Below, piece after piece: positions 17,906 through 25,368 of a stretch of 64,000 nucleotides of DNA. Numbering within the stretch: the first letter of the stretch is position 1; each line of letters begins with the position of its first letter. A model generated the notes under the pieces. That model worked only from the letters and a program-made list of their open reading frames with translations, made no database searches and was not told the origin of the DNA. This stretch comes from Pantoea sp. Ap-967 (lineage in GTDB: Bacteria; Pseudomonadota; Gammaproteobacteria; Pseudomonadales; Pseudomonadaceae): NCBI RefSeq assembly GCF_011752565.1, contig NZ_VWXK01000002.1, forward strand, positions 331,413-395,412, read 5' to 3'. The translations under genes were made by a program, and so were the position numbers.

Positions 17906-19255
17906 ATGACTCAACGCAAACTGCACCTTGGCGCCATTCTCACCGGCGTGGGTACTACCCAGCACGAATGGCTGCACCCAGAGATACCTGGCGATGCCAG
18001 CATCGATATCGACTGGTACAAGCAACAGGCGCGCGCCGCCGAAGCGGCCAAGTTCGACTTCGTGTTCATCGTCGACAGCCCGTACATCACCCCCGAGTCG
18101 GCGCCGCACTTTCTCAACCGCCTGGAGCCGTTGACCCTTCTGTCGGCGCTGGCGGGCGCCACCGAGCGCATTGGCCTGGTCGCCACCCTGACCACCTCCT
18201 ATACCGAACCCTTCAACGTCGCTCGCCAGTTCGCCTCGCTGGACCATATCAGCCATGGCCGCGCCGGCTGGAATGTGGTCACCACCGGCCTGGAGGGTGC
18301 CGCCGGCAACTTCGGCCGCGAGCAGCATATCGACCACGGCGAGCGCTACCGCCGCGCCCATGAACACGTCGCCGTGGTACAAGGCTTGTGGGACTCCTAC
18401 GAGGATGACGCCTTCCCCCGCGATAAAGCCAACAAGCGCTTCCTCACAGCCAGCAAGCAGCATCGTCTGGACCACCAGGGCGAGTTTTTCTCGGTCACAG
18501 GGCCGTTGAACATTTCCCGCTCGCCCCAGGGGCAGCCGGTGATCTTTCAAGCCGGGGTTTCTGAATCGGGTCGTGGCCTGGCGGCGCAGATCGCCGAAGG
18601 CATCTTCGCGGGCGTCGACAACTTCGAAGACGCGGTCGAGTACTACGCCGATATCAAACGGCGCACCGCCGAGGCGGGACGCAACCCCGATCATGTGCTG
18701 TTGTTCCCCGGCATCGACCCGATCATTGCCGATACCGACGAGCAGGCTCAGGCCATCGAACGCGAACGCAAGGGTGAGCTGGACCTCAACAAGGCGCTGG
18801 TGCAACTGGGCCGCCCCTTCAACTATCACGACTTCAGCCAGTACGACCTTGACGCGCCCTTCCCGCAACTGGGCGACCTGGGCAGCAACGGCTACCGTGG
18901 CCACGCCGAGCGCATCAAGCGCGTGGCCGCCGAACAGAACCTGACCCTGCGCCAGGCGGCCCTGCGCTTCGGCCAGCCCTACTCTAAGTTCGTCGGCTCA
19001 CCGCTGACCGTGGCCAACGAGATCGAACGCTGGTTCCGCGAGAGTGCCGTGGACGGCTTCAACATTCATGTGGGCGCACCGAGCGACTTCGCCCGTTTCA
19101 CCAACGAGGTGCTGCCGATCCTGCGCGAGCGCGGGCTGTTCCGTAGCGAGTATGAGGCCCGTACGTTGCGCGGGCACCTTGGGCTGGCAGTACCGCAGAA
19201 CCGCCATGCATCATCGCCTCAGCACGCCACCGAGCGCGTCGAGGAAACGGTGTGA
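17906..19255 (+). CDS. LLM-class flavin-dependent monooxygenase (NtaA/SnaA/DszA type)
   Basis: 449 residues of the bacterial-luciferase-like monooxygenase family: SLDHISHGRAGWNVVTT (about 110-126) and GQPVIFQAGVSESGRGLAAQ (about 210-229) are family hallmarks. These two-component enzymes use FMNH2 from a partner reductase to oxidise nitrilotriacetate, sulfonates or sulfur heterocycles. No reductase gene is adjacent. It follows the TonB receptor by 15 bases in one operon, so the receptor probably brings in its substrate. Confidence 0.9.
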   Translation: MTQRKLHLGAILTGVGTTQHEWLHPEIPGDASIDIDWYKQQARAAEAAKFDFVFIVDSPYITPESAPHFLNRLEPLTLLSALAGATERIGLVATLTTSYTEPFNVARQFASLDHISHGRAGWNVVTTGLEGAAGNFGREQHIDHGERYRRAHEHVAVVQGLWDSYEDDAFPRDKANKRFLTASKQHRLDHQGEFFSVTGPLNISRSPQGQPVIFQAGVSESGRGLAAQIAEGIFAGVDNFEDAVEYYADIKRRTAEAGRNPDHVLLFPGIDPIIADTDEQAQAIERERKGELDLNKALVQLGRPFNYHDFSQYDLDAPFPQLGDLGSNGYRGHAERIKRVAAEQNLTLRQAALRFGQPYSKFVGSPLTVANEIERWFRESAVDGFNIHVGAPSDFARFTNEVLPILRERGLFRSEYEARTLRGHLGLAVPQNRHASSPQHATERVEETV

Positions 19256-19292
19256 GCCCTTGAGAGTCCACCCGCCGCCCTGGCGCCGCGCT

Positions 19293-19513
19293 GCAATGCG
19301 TGAGTGCCCAAAAATGCGATACGCGAACACCGGCGCTTGACATACACCACAACCCTGGGCTGCCGATCAAGCGCCCATCTCCAGGCCAGCGCCGCCCCGG
19401 TAGGAGCGAGCACAGCTCGCGATGGGGCGCGCAGCGGCCCCAGGGTTTCAGCCTCGCGGCTCATAGTGCTGGGGCTGCTTTGCAGCCCATCGCGAGCTGC
19501 GCTCGCTCCTACC
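19293..19513 (+). repeat. Long intergenic repeat, copy 1 (about 220 nt; REP pair plus conserved extension)
   Basis: The first ~105 nt (GTGCCCAAAAATGCGATACG onward) are a unique-looking extension, followed by two inverted REP units (GTAGGAGCGAGCACAGCTCG) around a GGCCCCAGGG...TGGGGCTGC spacer. Nearly the same 220 nt occurs inverted at 58281-58504. The REP-pair core alone recurs at 34309, 39054 and 63754. Fills most of the gap between the LLM gene and the GNAT gene. Confidence 0.85.
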
Positions 19514-19517
19514 GGGT

Positions 19518-19606
19518 CCTGTGGGAGCGGGCTTGTTCGCGAAGCAGGCGACGCTGTGGATGGCACCGGCTACGCCGGTGTTCGCGGGCAAGCCCGCTCC
19601 CACAGA
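19518..19606. repeat. REP pair (GTGGGAGCGGGCTTG type)
   Basis: Two inverted copies of CCTGTGGGAGCGGGCTTG around a variable middle containing the smaller palindrome CACCGGCtacGCCGGTG. Together with the upstream repeat it forms a composite of two REP families. Confidence 0.8.
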
Positions 19607-19617
19607 CCCTGCCCTCT

Positions 19618-20088
19618 TCATCCGATCAATCGCTTGCGCATGGGCGTGCATGCCAGTTCAAGCCCCGAAGGCGAGGTATAGATGCCGCTTTCCTCCCCGT
19701 GAAACCCACACCGATGGTAGAACGCAGTAGCATTTGGGGTCGCATCCAGATGTATTTCGGCAAGCCCGGCCTCACGCGCCAGCCGCTCCAGGTAATGGAT
19801 CATGGACTTGCCAATTCCCTGCCCCATGAACCCCGGCAGGACAAATACAGCACCCAGCTCACCCGACTGGAAATCAATAAACCCCGTGGCCACCGCTGCT
19901 TCGCCCCACCATGCAATGTGGTACTGGCGCTCGACACTGGCCCGGTACCGGTCCGTCAACGGCACCTGCGTCCAGGCTTGAACCTGTTCTGGCGTGTAGA
20001 CGGTAATACACTGGTGCCGTATAGCCTGAAGCCGGATATCGAAAGCGACTTCGGCGTCGCTGTACCTGGCTGGGCGGATCGCCAACAT
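19618..20088 (-). CDS. GNAT-family N-acetyltransferase
   Basis: 156 residues from the ATG at 20088, chosen because AAGGAG lies 7 bases upstream of it; two in-frame ATGs further upstream overlap or precede that site. The acetyl-CoA site is GFMGQGIGKSMIHYLE (about 86-101), followed by LDATPNATAFYHRCGF, the usual last motifs of the fold. Acceptor substrate unknown. A leader-like ORF and an intrinsic terminator lie just upstream on the same strand. Confidence 0.87.
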   Translation of the reverse strand: MLAIRPARYSDAEVAFDIRLQAIRHQCITVYTPEQVQAWTQVPLTDRYRASVERQYHIAWWGEAAVATGFIDFQSGELGAVFVLPGFMGQGIGKSMIHYLERLAREAGLAEIHLDATPNATAFYHRCGFHGEESGIYTSPSGLELACTPMRKRLIG

Positions 20089-20131
20089 GCTCATACTCCT
20101 TATCATGTGTGCTCATGATCGGAGCATGAAA

Positions 20132-20158
20132 AAGCCCCGACCATTGTGGGCGGGGCTT
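20132..20158 (-). terminator. Intrinsic terminator upstream of the GNAT gene
   Basis: Read on the minus strand: AAGCCCCG, loop region, CGGGGCTTTTTC, a GC-rich stem followed by a T-run, a textbook Rho-independent terminator. It lies between the 20-codon ORF at 20191-20253 and the GNAT start, so it ends a short transcript or works as an attenuator. Confidence 0.75.
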
Positions 20159-20190
20159 AGGGGATGCGTGGAATTTACGCGCGCAACGCC

Positions 20191-20253
20191 CTATGGCCCG
20201 CCGAAGGGGGACATCATGGGGCGCATCAAGGTTACGCAGTTGTAGTTCGTCAT
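20191..20253 (-). CDS. Candidate 20-aa leader peptide
   Basis: A 20-codon ORF reading MTNYNCVTLMRPMMSPFGGP, stopping 33 bases before a strong intrinsic terminator. A TTGACA box lies at 20284-20289 on the same strand, about 30 bases before the ATG. Peptide-then-terminator is the layout of transcription attenuators. No strong ribosome site is seen, and I do not recognise the peptide, so it might instead be part of a small RNA. Confidence 0.35.
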   Translation of the reverse strand: MTNYNCVTLMRPMMSPFGGP

Positions 20254-20445
20254 GAGGGCAACATCTCATGCTGCAGAAAAGCGTGTCAAATTTCGGGGCA
20301 CAGGGGCACACGATAATGGCCTGCGGCCAACTAAGCGTGGACGTGAATGAATGGCCGCTTGCGACCCATTGCGGACGTGAATGCTCGGTGATTGCTTCGG
20401 CGCTTTTCAATGAGCATCATCGGGGTTCGACAAGGAGACGTCTCT

Positions 20446-20931
20446 ATGCCCCAACCAATGCTGCATCTTATTTCAGGAAAGATTGCATCCGGTAAGTCAA
20501 CGCTAGCCAAAAGCTTGGCAGCTGAAGGATCTACGATTCTGCTGAGTGAGGATAATTGGCTCTCACGGCTATACCCTGATCAGATCAAGTCAGTAACCGA
20601 CTATGTGCGTCTTGCGCGCCAGATTCGGGAGGTGCTGGGCCCGCTCGTCATCGATGTTCTTCGGGCTGGAGTGCCTGTCGTTTTGGATTTTCCTGCAAAC
20701 ACTCCTCAGGATCGACAATGGCTGCGCGACCTGGCTGACGCAGCCAAGGTTCCACATCGCGTCCACTACATCGAGGTCGACGATGATACCTGTCGAGACA
20801 GGTTGCATCTTCGCAACCACAGAGGTGAACATGAGTTTGCGGCGACTGACGCAGAGTTCGATCTGATCACTAGCTATTTTCGAGCACCACATGAAGATGA
20901 GGGGCTCCAGATTGAAGTTCACCGAAATTGA
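20446..20931 (+). CDS. P-loop ATPase/kinase (zeta-toxin/CPT-like AAA protein)
   Basis: 161 residues. Walker A is GKIASGKST (about residues 10-18); a possible catalytic Asp lies in VVLDFPANTPQDRQW, and the Arg-rich DTCRDRLHLRN is a lid-like segment. This is the small ATP-dependent kinase group that includes chloramphenicol phosphotransferase and zeta-toxin relatives; the substrate is unknown. The start is taken at 20446 because AAGGAG lies 10 bases upstream. The gene stands alone between repeats, with no antitoxin candidate. Confidence 0.78.
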   Translation: MPQPMLHLISGKIASGKSTLAKSLAAEGSTILLSEDNWLSRLYPDQIKSVTDYVRLARQIREVLGPLVIDVLRAGVPVVLDFPANTPQDRQWLRDLADAAKVPHRVHYIEVDDDTCRDRLHLRNHRGEHEFAATDAEFDLITSYFRAPHEDEGLQIEVHRN

Positions 20932-20962
20932 CGAGCAGCCCCCGTGAGATTGAGTTATCTCC

Positions 20963-21045
20963 CAGGAATAATTGGCCCGAAATAGACGTAGGAGCGAGCA
21001 CGGCTCGCGATGCGCCGCGCGGGCGGCGCTCGATCTCATGGGCGC
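20963..21045 (+). repeat. 82-nt dispersed repeat, copy 1
   Basis: AGGAATAATTGGCCCGAAAT, then a REP palindrome and GGCGGCGCTCGATCTCAT. The same 82 nt occurs inverted at 30548-30629 with only a few differences, and a shortened copy at 30700-30733. It sits between the kinase and TonB receptor stops. Confidence 0.8.
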
Positions 21046-21077
21046 AAACGCTGTCAGGGTCAGCGCCCATCTCACGC

Positions 21078-23522
21078 TCAGAAGTCGTACCGCACATCCA
21101 TCATCACATGACGCGGCGCGCCATACTGGCCCCAGCTCCCGGCAATGCCGGAATAGTATTTCTCGTCGAACAGGTTGTTCAGGTTGACCGTGCTCGACAG
21201 GTGCTCGTTGAAGCGATAACGCGCCATCAGGTTCACCACGCTGTAGTCCTTCTGGGTAACACGCGCACCGTACCGGCTGAAGTACACCGAATGGCTGGAG
21301 TTCCAGTTGACCCCGCCCCCCACGGTCAGGTGCTGCAGGTCGCCGGGGAGCTGGTAGGTGCTCCACAGGCGCACGGTGTCCATCGGCAACTGCGTGGTCA
21401 GGCGTGCGCCGTCAGCATCCTCGGTCCGTGAATGGCTGTAGCCAGCCTGAACGTTCCAACCCTGGCTCAGTTCACCGCCCAGTTCCAGGTCGACACCCTT
21501 GGTCTCGGCGCCGCTCACACCGCGGTAGTAGTCCTCGGTTTGATTGGCAGTGCCCGGGATCACGCGAGAGCCTGCGAACTCCGCCACGTTGTCACGCTTG
21601 ATCAAATAGGCCGCGACGCTGGCGTTGAGGCGTCCCTCATAAAACTCACCCTTCCAGCCGCCCTCGTAGTTCTTGCCTACCACCGGATCGAGAACCTGGC
21701 CGTTCGCATCGCGGGCATCCTGCGGTTTGAAGATGTCGGTATAACTGACATACAGCGACTGCTCCGGCGTCAGGTCGTAGACCAGGCCGGCATAGGGGGT
21801 GACCACGCCGCGCTCTTTCATGCTGTACGCGGACGGGGTGCCGTTGGGCAATACCTGCAGGAAGTAGTTGTAGCGGTAGTTGCTGGCACGTGCGCCGAGG
21901 ATCAGGTGCAGGCTGTCGCTCAAGTTGAAGCGGCTGGCAACGAAATAACCGCTCTGGCGGGTGCTGACATCGTAGTCCATCACTGGGCTGTAACCGGCCT
22001 TGTCAGGCTTGGGCAGTTCATGATCCCAGTTGTGGAAATCGAGCGAGGTATCGCCGAATTCATCGGAATGGTGATGGTTGACGTAATCAAGGTAGTTGGC
22101 GCCGAAAATCAGCTCGTGGCTGCGCCCGAACAGCTCGAACGGGCCCTGCAGGGTAGCGTCGACGGCGCGTTGACGTTGGGTGACATCGGCCTTGCTCTGG
22201 TCGATCAGCGCTGTGCCGTCGGGGCTGATGTTGGAGAAGTTCGACCGGCTGTAGTAAGCCGCGGCGTCCACGTCACGGTCCACGTCCATGTAGGTGGTGC
22301 CAACTTTCAACTGCCAGTCGCCGGCCAATTGCTGCTCGATGCCGATGTTGTAGTTGGTGGTTTCGATACGGTCGACGCTCCAGCGTGAGCCGGAACTGGT
22401 GGAGCGTGAGAAGTCGGTCGGAGTGCCGTCGTTGTAGATCAGCGGCACGCCCTGGGCACCCGTGGGGCGGTAGCGTTGGTGCTCGATGCTGAGCCGCAAC
22501 ACGGTGCTGTCGCTGAGGTCGGTTTCCAGTGCGCCGTAGGTGATGTCCTTGTCCTGCTGGTACCAGTCCATGAAGGTGTGGTTGAGCTGCTTGGCTGCCA
22601 CCAGCCGACCCCGCACATTGCCGGTAGCGGTCAACGGGCCAGAAATGTCGGCCTCCAGGCGCCGGTAGTCCCATGAGCCCACGCCCCCTTGCACGTAGGC
22701 CTTGAAGTCGCGGGTCGGGCGCTTGCGCACCACGTTGACCACGCCGCTGGGGTCGCCAGCACCGGTCATCAGGCCGGTGGCGCCACGCACCACCTCGACC
22801 CGGTCGTAGATCGCCATGTCCAGCAAGGTGCTGGGCATGGTCCGGGTCTGGTTTTCCTGGTAGGTGGTCACGCCATCGAACTGGTAGGTGTTCAGGGCGC
22901 TGCCGCGCGAGTAAATGTTGAAGCGCTCGCCGCCGTCCTGGGACATGGTGACGCCGGGCGTTTCCTTGAGCACGTCGGCCATGGTGGTGAGGTGCTGGTC
23001 ATCCATGCGCTGGCGCGTGATCACGCTGATCGACTGCGGGGTTTCACGCATCGACAGGTTCATCTTGGTGGCAGTGCTGGTCACCGCGGTGGTGTACGAG
23101 CCGGTACCTTCGGTGGTCTCACCCAGGCCGTCGGCGTTAATGCTGGTGGCGCCCAGCTCCAGCGCACCACTGGTGGTACTCTGGGCAATCAGCCGGTAGC
23201 GGTCGCGCGCCACCTGCACGGGCTGCAGGCCGGTGCCGGCCAACAGCAACGACAGGCCCTGGGCGACACCATGGTCACCGCGCAGGCCCGGGCTGCGCAG
23301 GCCGTTGGACAGCTTGGCGTCCACCGCCACCATGACCCCGGCTTGCTGGCCAAACTGCGCCAGGGCGCTGTCGAGGCTGCCGGGGGCAATGTCGAAACGG
23401 CGGCTGCCGGCTTGCTCGGTAGCCGCCAAGACGGCCTGAACAGGTAGCTGGAAGGTGGCCACGGCCAGGCCGATGACCAGCGGGCGCAGGCGGGTAGCGA
23501 GCGGGGTGAGACGAGACTGCAT
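21078..23522 (-). CDS. TonB-dependent siderophore receptor with N-terminal signalling domain (iron system 1)
   Basis: 814 residues. Signal peptide about 1-33; then the secretin/TonB short domain (FDIAPGSLDSALAQFGQQAG, about 43-62), which in FpvA/FecA-type receptors talks to a FecR anti-sigma; then plug (ETPQSISVITRQRMDD) and a 22-strand barrel ending in Phe (VMMDVRYDF). It is the last gene of a sigma/FecR/receptor unit, 127 bases after the FecR stop, so siderophore binding should induce its own synthesis. Siderophore identity unknown. Confidence 0.92.
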   Translation of the reverse strand: MQSRLTPLATRLRPLVIGLAVATFQLPVQAVLAATEQAGSRRFDIAPGSLDSALAQFGQQAGVMVAVDAKLSNGLRSPGLRGDHGVAQGLSLLLAGTGLQPVQVARDRYRLIAQSTTSGALELGATSINADGLGETTEGTGSYTTAVTSTATKMNLSMRETPQSISVITRQRMDDQHLTTMADVLKETPGVTMSQDGGERFNIYSRGSALNTYQFDGVTTYQENQTRTMPSTLLDMAIYDRVEVVRGATGLMTGAGDPSGVVNVVRKRPTRDFKAYVQGGVGSWDYRRLEADISGPLTATGNVRGRLVAAKQLNHTFMDWYQQDKDITYGALETDLSDSTVLRLSIEHQRYRPTGAQGVPLIYNDGTPTDFSRSTSSGSRWSVDRIETTNYNIGIEQQLAGDWQLKVGTTYMDVDRDVDAAAYYSRSNFSNISPDGTALIDQSKADVTQRQRAVDATLQGPFELFGRSHELIFGANYLDYVNHHHSDEFGDTSLDFHNWDHELPKPDKAGYSPVMDYDVSTRQSGYFVASRFNLSDSLHLILGARASNYRYNYFLQVLPNGTPSAYSMKERGVVTPYAGLVYDLTPEQSLYVSYTDIFKPQDARDANGQVLDPVVGKNYEGGWKGEFYEGRLNASVAAYLIKRDNVAEFAGSRVIPGTANQTEDYYRGVSGAETKGVDLELGGELSQGWNVQAGYSHSRTEDADGARLTTQLPMDTVRLWSTYQLPGDLQHLTVGGGVNWNSSHSVYFSRYGARVTQKDYSVVNLMARYRFNEHLSSTVNLNNLFDEKYYSGIAGSWGQYGAPRHVMMDVRYDF

Positions 23523-23649
23523 TGAGGCGATCCTTGGCAGACAGTGGGCGAATCAGAGGGGTTTGCCTGTCTTGATGCGCGAGAATCGGAAATCTGCCCG
23601 CCGATGGCGTTTTTTTTCGATAACGCTTCTGGGCCTTTCATGCACCGGC

Positions 23650-24618
23650 TCAAGCCGGCAGCACATTCACCCAATACCCCAGCACCCGCTGCACCCGCAC
23701 AGGCAGTACCTGGCTCAGCAAGTCCAGGCTGGCATCGGGTTCATCGAGCGAGAATGTACCGGTCAATTGCAGCCCGGCAACGCGCGGGTCCCAGCGCAGC
23801 ACGCCCTTGCGGTAGCGGTCCAGTTCCGTCAGCAGTTGCTCCAGCGGCATGCGCTCGGCGACCAGCTGGCCGTGGGTCCAGGCGTCGGCGCCCAGCGCCA
23901 GTGGCACAGGCGCATCAGCGCGGGAGGCACCGAAGGCCTGCTGCCAACCCGCAACCAGCTCGCTACGTGCGCCCTGGGCATATTCCACCAGCGCCTCGCC
24001 CTTGAGTAACTGCACCAGGGTCGAACGTGGCTGCTGATGCACGATCAGCCGCGTTGCGCCGCCTGGCAGCACCCGGGCCTGGGCGGTGCGCAGGCTGACC
24101 TGAGCGCCCTGCTCCACCTCGAGCAGCACCCGCCCACGGTTGAGCGTGAGCACGCGCATGCCTGCCACCAGGTCGCTGTCCAGCGCGCTGCCTGCGTCGA
24201 GCTGCAGGGAAAGACCGGCGTCCAGTTGCCAACGGTGGCGTTCCCCGGTGGCCGTGGTGAGGTCACTGAACAGCCCTGGCAACAGGCTGCGCTGGTGCAC
24301 GCTGTAACCACCGGCCAATAGCACACCGGCGCCCGCAAGGCCGGTTAGCACTGCCCTGCGCGTGACCTGCGCTCGGGCGTGCAACAGCGTGCGGGCATTC
24401 GCCGCGCCAAGCCCATTGGTCCCTTCCCGCAGGCCCTGGCCCAACCCCGCCAGGCGCTGCCAGGCCAGTTCGTGCTCAGGGGATTGCTGGCGCCACTGCG
24501 CACAGGCCTTTTCTTCGCCCGCGCTGCACGCCCCAGACTGCAAGCGAACCATCCACAGCATCGCCTGCTCCAGTACGTGCGGGTCGAGGCGCGGGGGCGC
24601 CACCGGGCCGCCGCTCAC
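23650..24618 (-). CDS. FecR-family anti-sigma factor (iron system 1)
   Basis: 322 residues from a GTG whose last bases overlap the sigma stop (GTGA). N-terminal cytoplasmic anti-sigma domain with ACAQWRQQSPEHELAWQRLA (DUF4880-type), one membrane span (about residues 90-110, RRAVLTGLAGAGVLLAGG), and a periplasmic FecR domain (GERHRWQLDAGLSLQLDAGS) that receives the receptor signal. The translational overlap keeps sigma and anti-sigma at matched levels. Confidence 0.9.
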   Translation of the reverse strand: MSGGPVAPPRLDPHVLEQAMLWMVRLQSGACSAGEEKACAQWRQQSPEHELAWQRLAGLGQGLREGTNGLGAANARTLLHARAQVTRRAVLTGLAGAGVLLAGGYSVHQRSLLPGLFSDLTTATGERHRWQLDAGLSLQLDAGSALDSDLVAGMRVLTLNRGRVLLEVEQGAQVSLRTAQARVLPGGATRLIVHQQPRSTLVQLLKGEALVEYAQGARSELVAGWQQAFGASRADAPVPLALGADAWTHGQLVAERMPLEQLLTELDRYRKGVLRWDPRVAGLQLTGTFSLDEPDASLDLLSQVLPVRVQRVLGYWVNVLPA

Positions 24619-25118
24619 TGGCCGTACACCGCGGCGTAGCAATGGCGGTAGGCCTTGAGCATGTCCTTTTGCACCATGTTCACCGTCAACCCCAACTGTT
24701 CGGCGATCTCGGCATAGGCCATGCCATCGAGTTGGGACAGCAGGAACACCTCACGTACCCGCCTGCCCAGCCCATCGAGAATCTGCCCCACGGCGTCCAA
24801 TGCCTCCAGCACCAGCAGCCGGGTTTCCTCCGACGGCTGAAGCAGCGGGTCGAGCCGGGCCAGGCTGTCGAGGTAGGCCCGTTCGAGCGCCTGGCGGCGG
24901 AAATGCTGCAGGCACAGGCGCCCCGCCACCGTTGCCAGGTACGCGCGTGGCTCGCGCAGGTGCGCCGGCAGTTCGCTGCGCAACAGCCGCACGAACGTGT
25001 CCTGGGCGAGGTCGAGCGCCTGCTCGCGGTCGCCCAGCTTGTTGCGCAACAGGTTGACCACCCAGCTGTGGTGCCGCAGGTACAGGTCGCCAATGGCCTG
25101 GCGGTCGACGGGGGGCAT
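24615..25118 (-). CDS. ECF sigma factor, FecI-type (iron system 1)
   Basis: 167 residues with region 2 (ALDLAQDTFVRLLRSELP) and region 4 (REVFLLSQLDGMAYAEIAEQ), the two domains of iron-starvation ECF sigma factors. CGGAGG lies 8 bases before the ATG. A Fur-box-like palindrome lies 41 bases upstream, so expression should rise under iron limitation. Drives the receptor gene downstream of fecR by analogy with FecI. Confidence 0.92.
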   Translation of the reverse strand: MPPVDRQAIGDLYLRHHSWVVNLLRNKLGDREQALDLAQDTFVRLLRSELPAHLREPRAYLATVAGRLCLQHFRRQALERAYLDSLARLDPLLQPSEETRLLVLEALDAVGQILDGLGRRVREVFLLSQLDGMAYAEIAEQLGLTVNMVQKDMLKAYRHCYAAVYGQ

Positions 25119-25158
25119 GGCGCGAGCCTCCGGAAGTCAAATGAAGAAAAGTCGTGCA

Positions 25159-25173
25159 TGATAATACTTATCA
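25159..25173. promoter_or_regulatory. Candidate Fur box upstream of sigma 1
   Basis: TGATAAtacTTATCA is a perfect 6-3-6 palindrome within GCATGATAATACTTATCATT, close to the Fur consensus (GATAATGATAATCATTATC). Its place just before an iron-starvation sigma gene is as expected. Confidence 0.75.
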
Positions 25174-25201
25174 TTAATGCGATTCCAGACGTTCTCTGCC
25201 G

Positions 25202-25339
25202 CGCTACCAGTTGGACGATCACTGGAACGTTCAGCTCAACGCCAACAACATCTTCGACCGCTACTACTACGAAGATCAGGGCGGCCGCCGCTATGGCACC
25301 CCGCGTAACTACACGGTGACCGTGCGCGGCAGCTTCTGA
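25202..25339 (+). pseudogene. TonB-dependent receptor 3' remnant
   Basis: Forty-five codons plus a stop reading NVQLNANNIFDRYYYEDQGG and ending TVTVRGSF: the last two beta-strands of a TonB receptor with terminal Phe. Nothing upstream continues the gene; it joins the Fur-box region at about 25200. It lies on the opposite strand to both surrounding intact receptors, so it is the relic of a third receptor. Confidence 0.8.
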
Positions 25340-25368
25340 CGTTCACCGCTGGGCAGCGGCCTGCACCT

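Noticed and set aside
19304..19681. ORFs inside the REP-containing repeats, such as one starting MPKNAIREHRR, also at 58493
   Set aside because: The same peptide appears only because the 220-nt repeat is duplicated; no ribosome site, and the palindromic DNA explains the open frame.
20446..20931. P-loop kinase considered as a zeta toxin of a toxin-antitoxin pair
   Set aside because: No epsilon-type antitoxin gene on either side; left as a kinase of unknown substrate.
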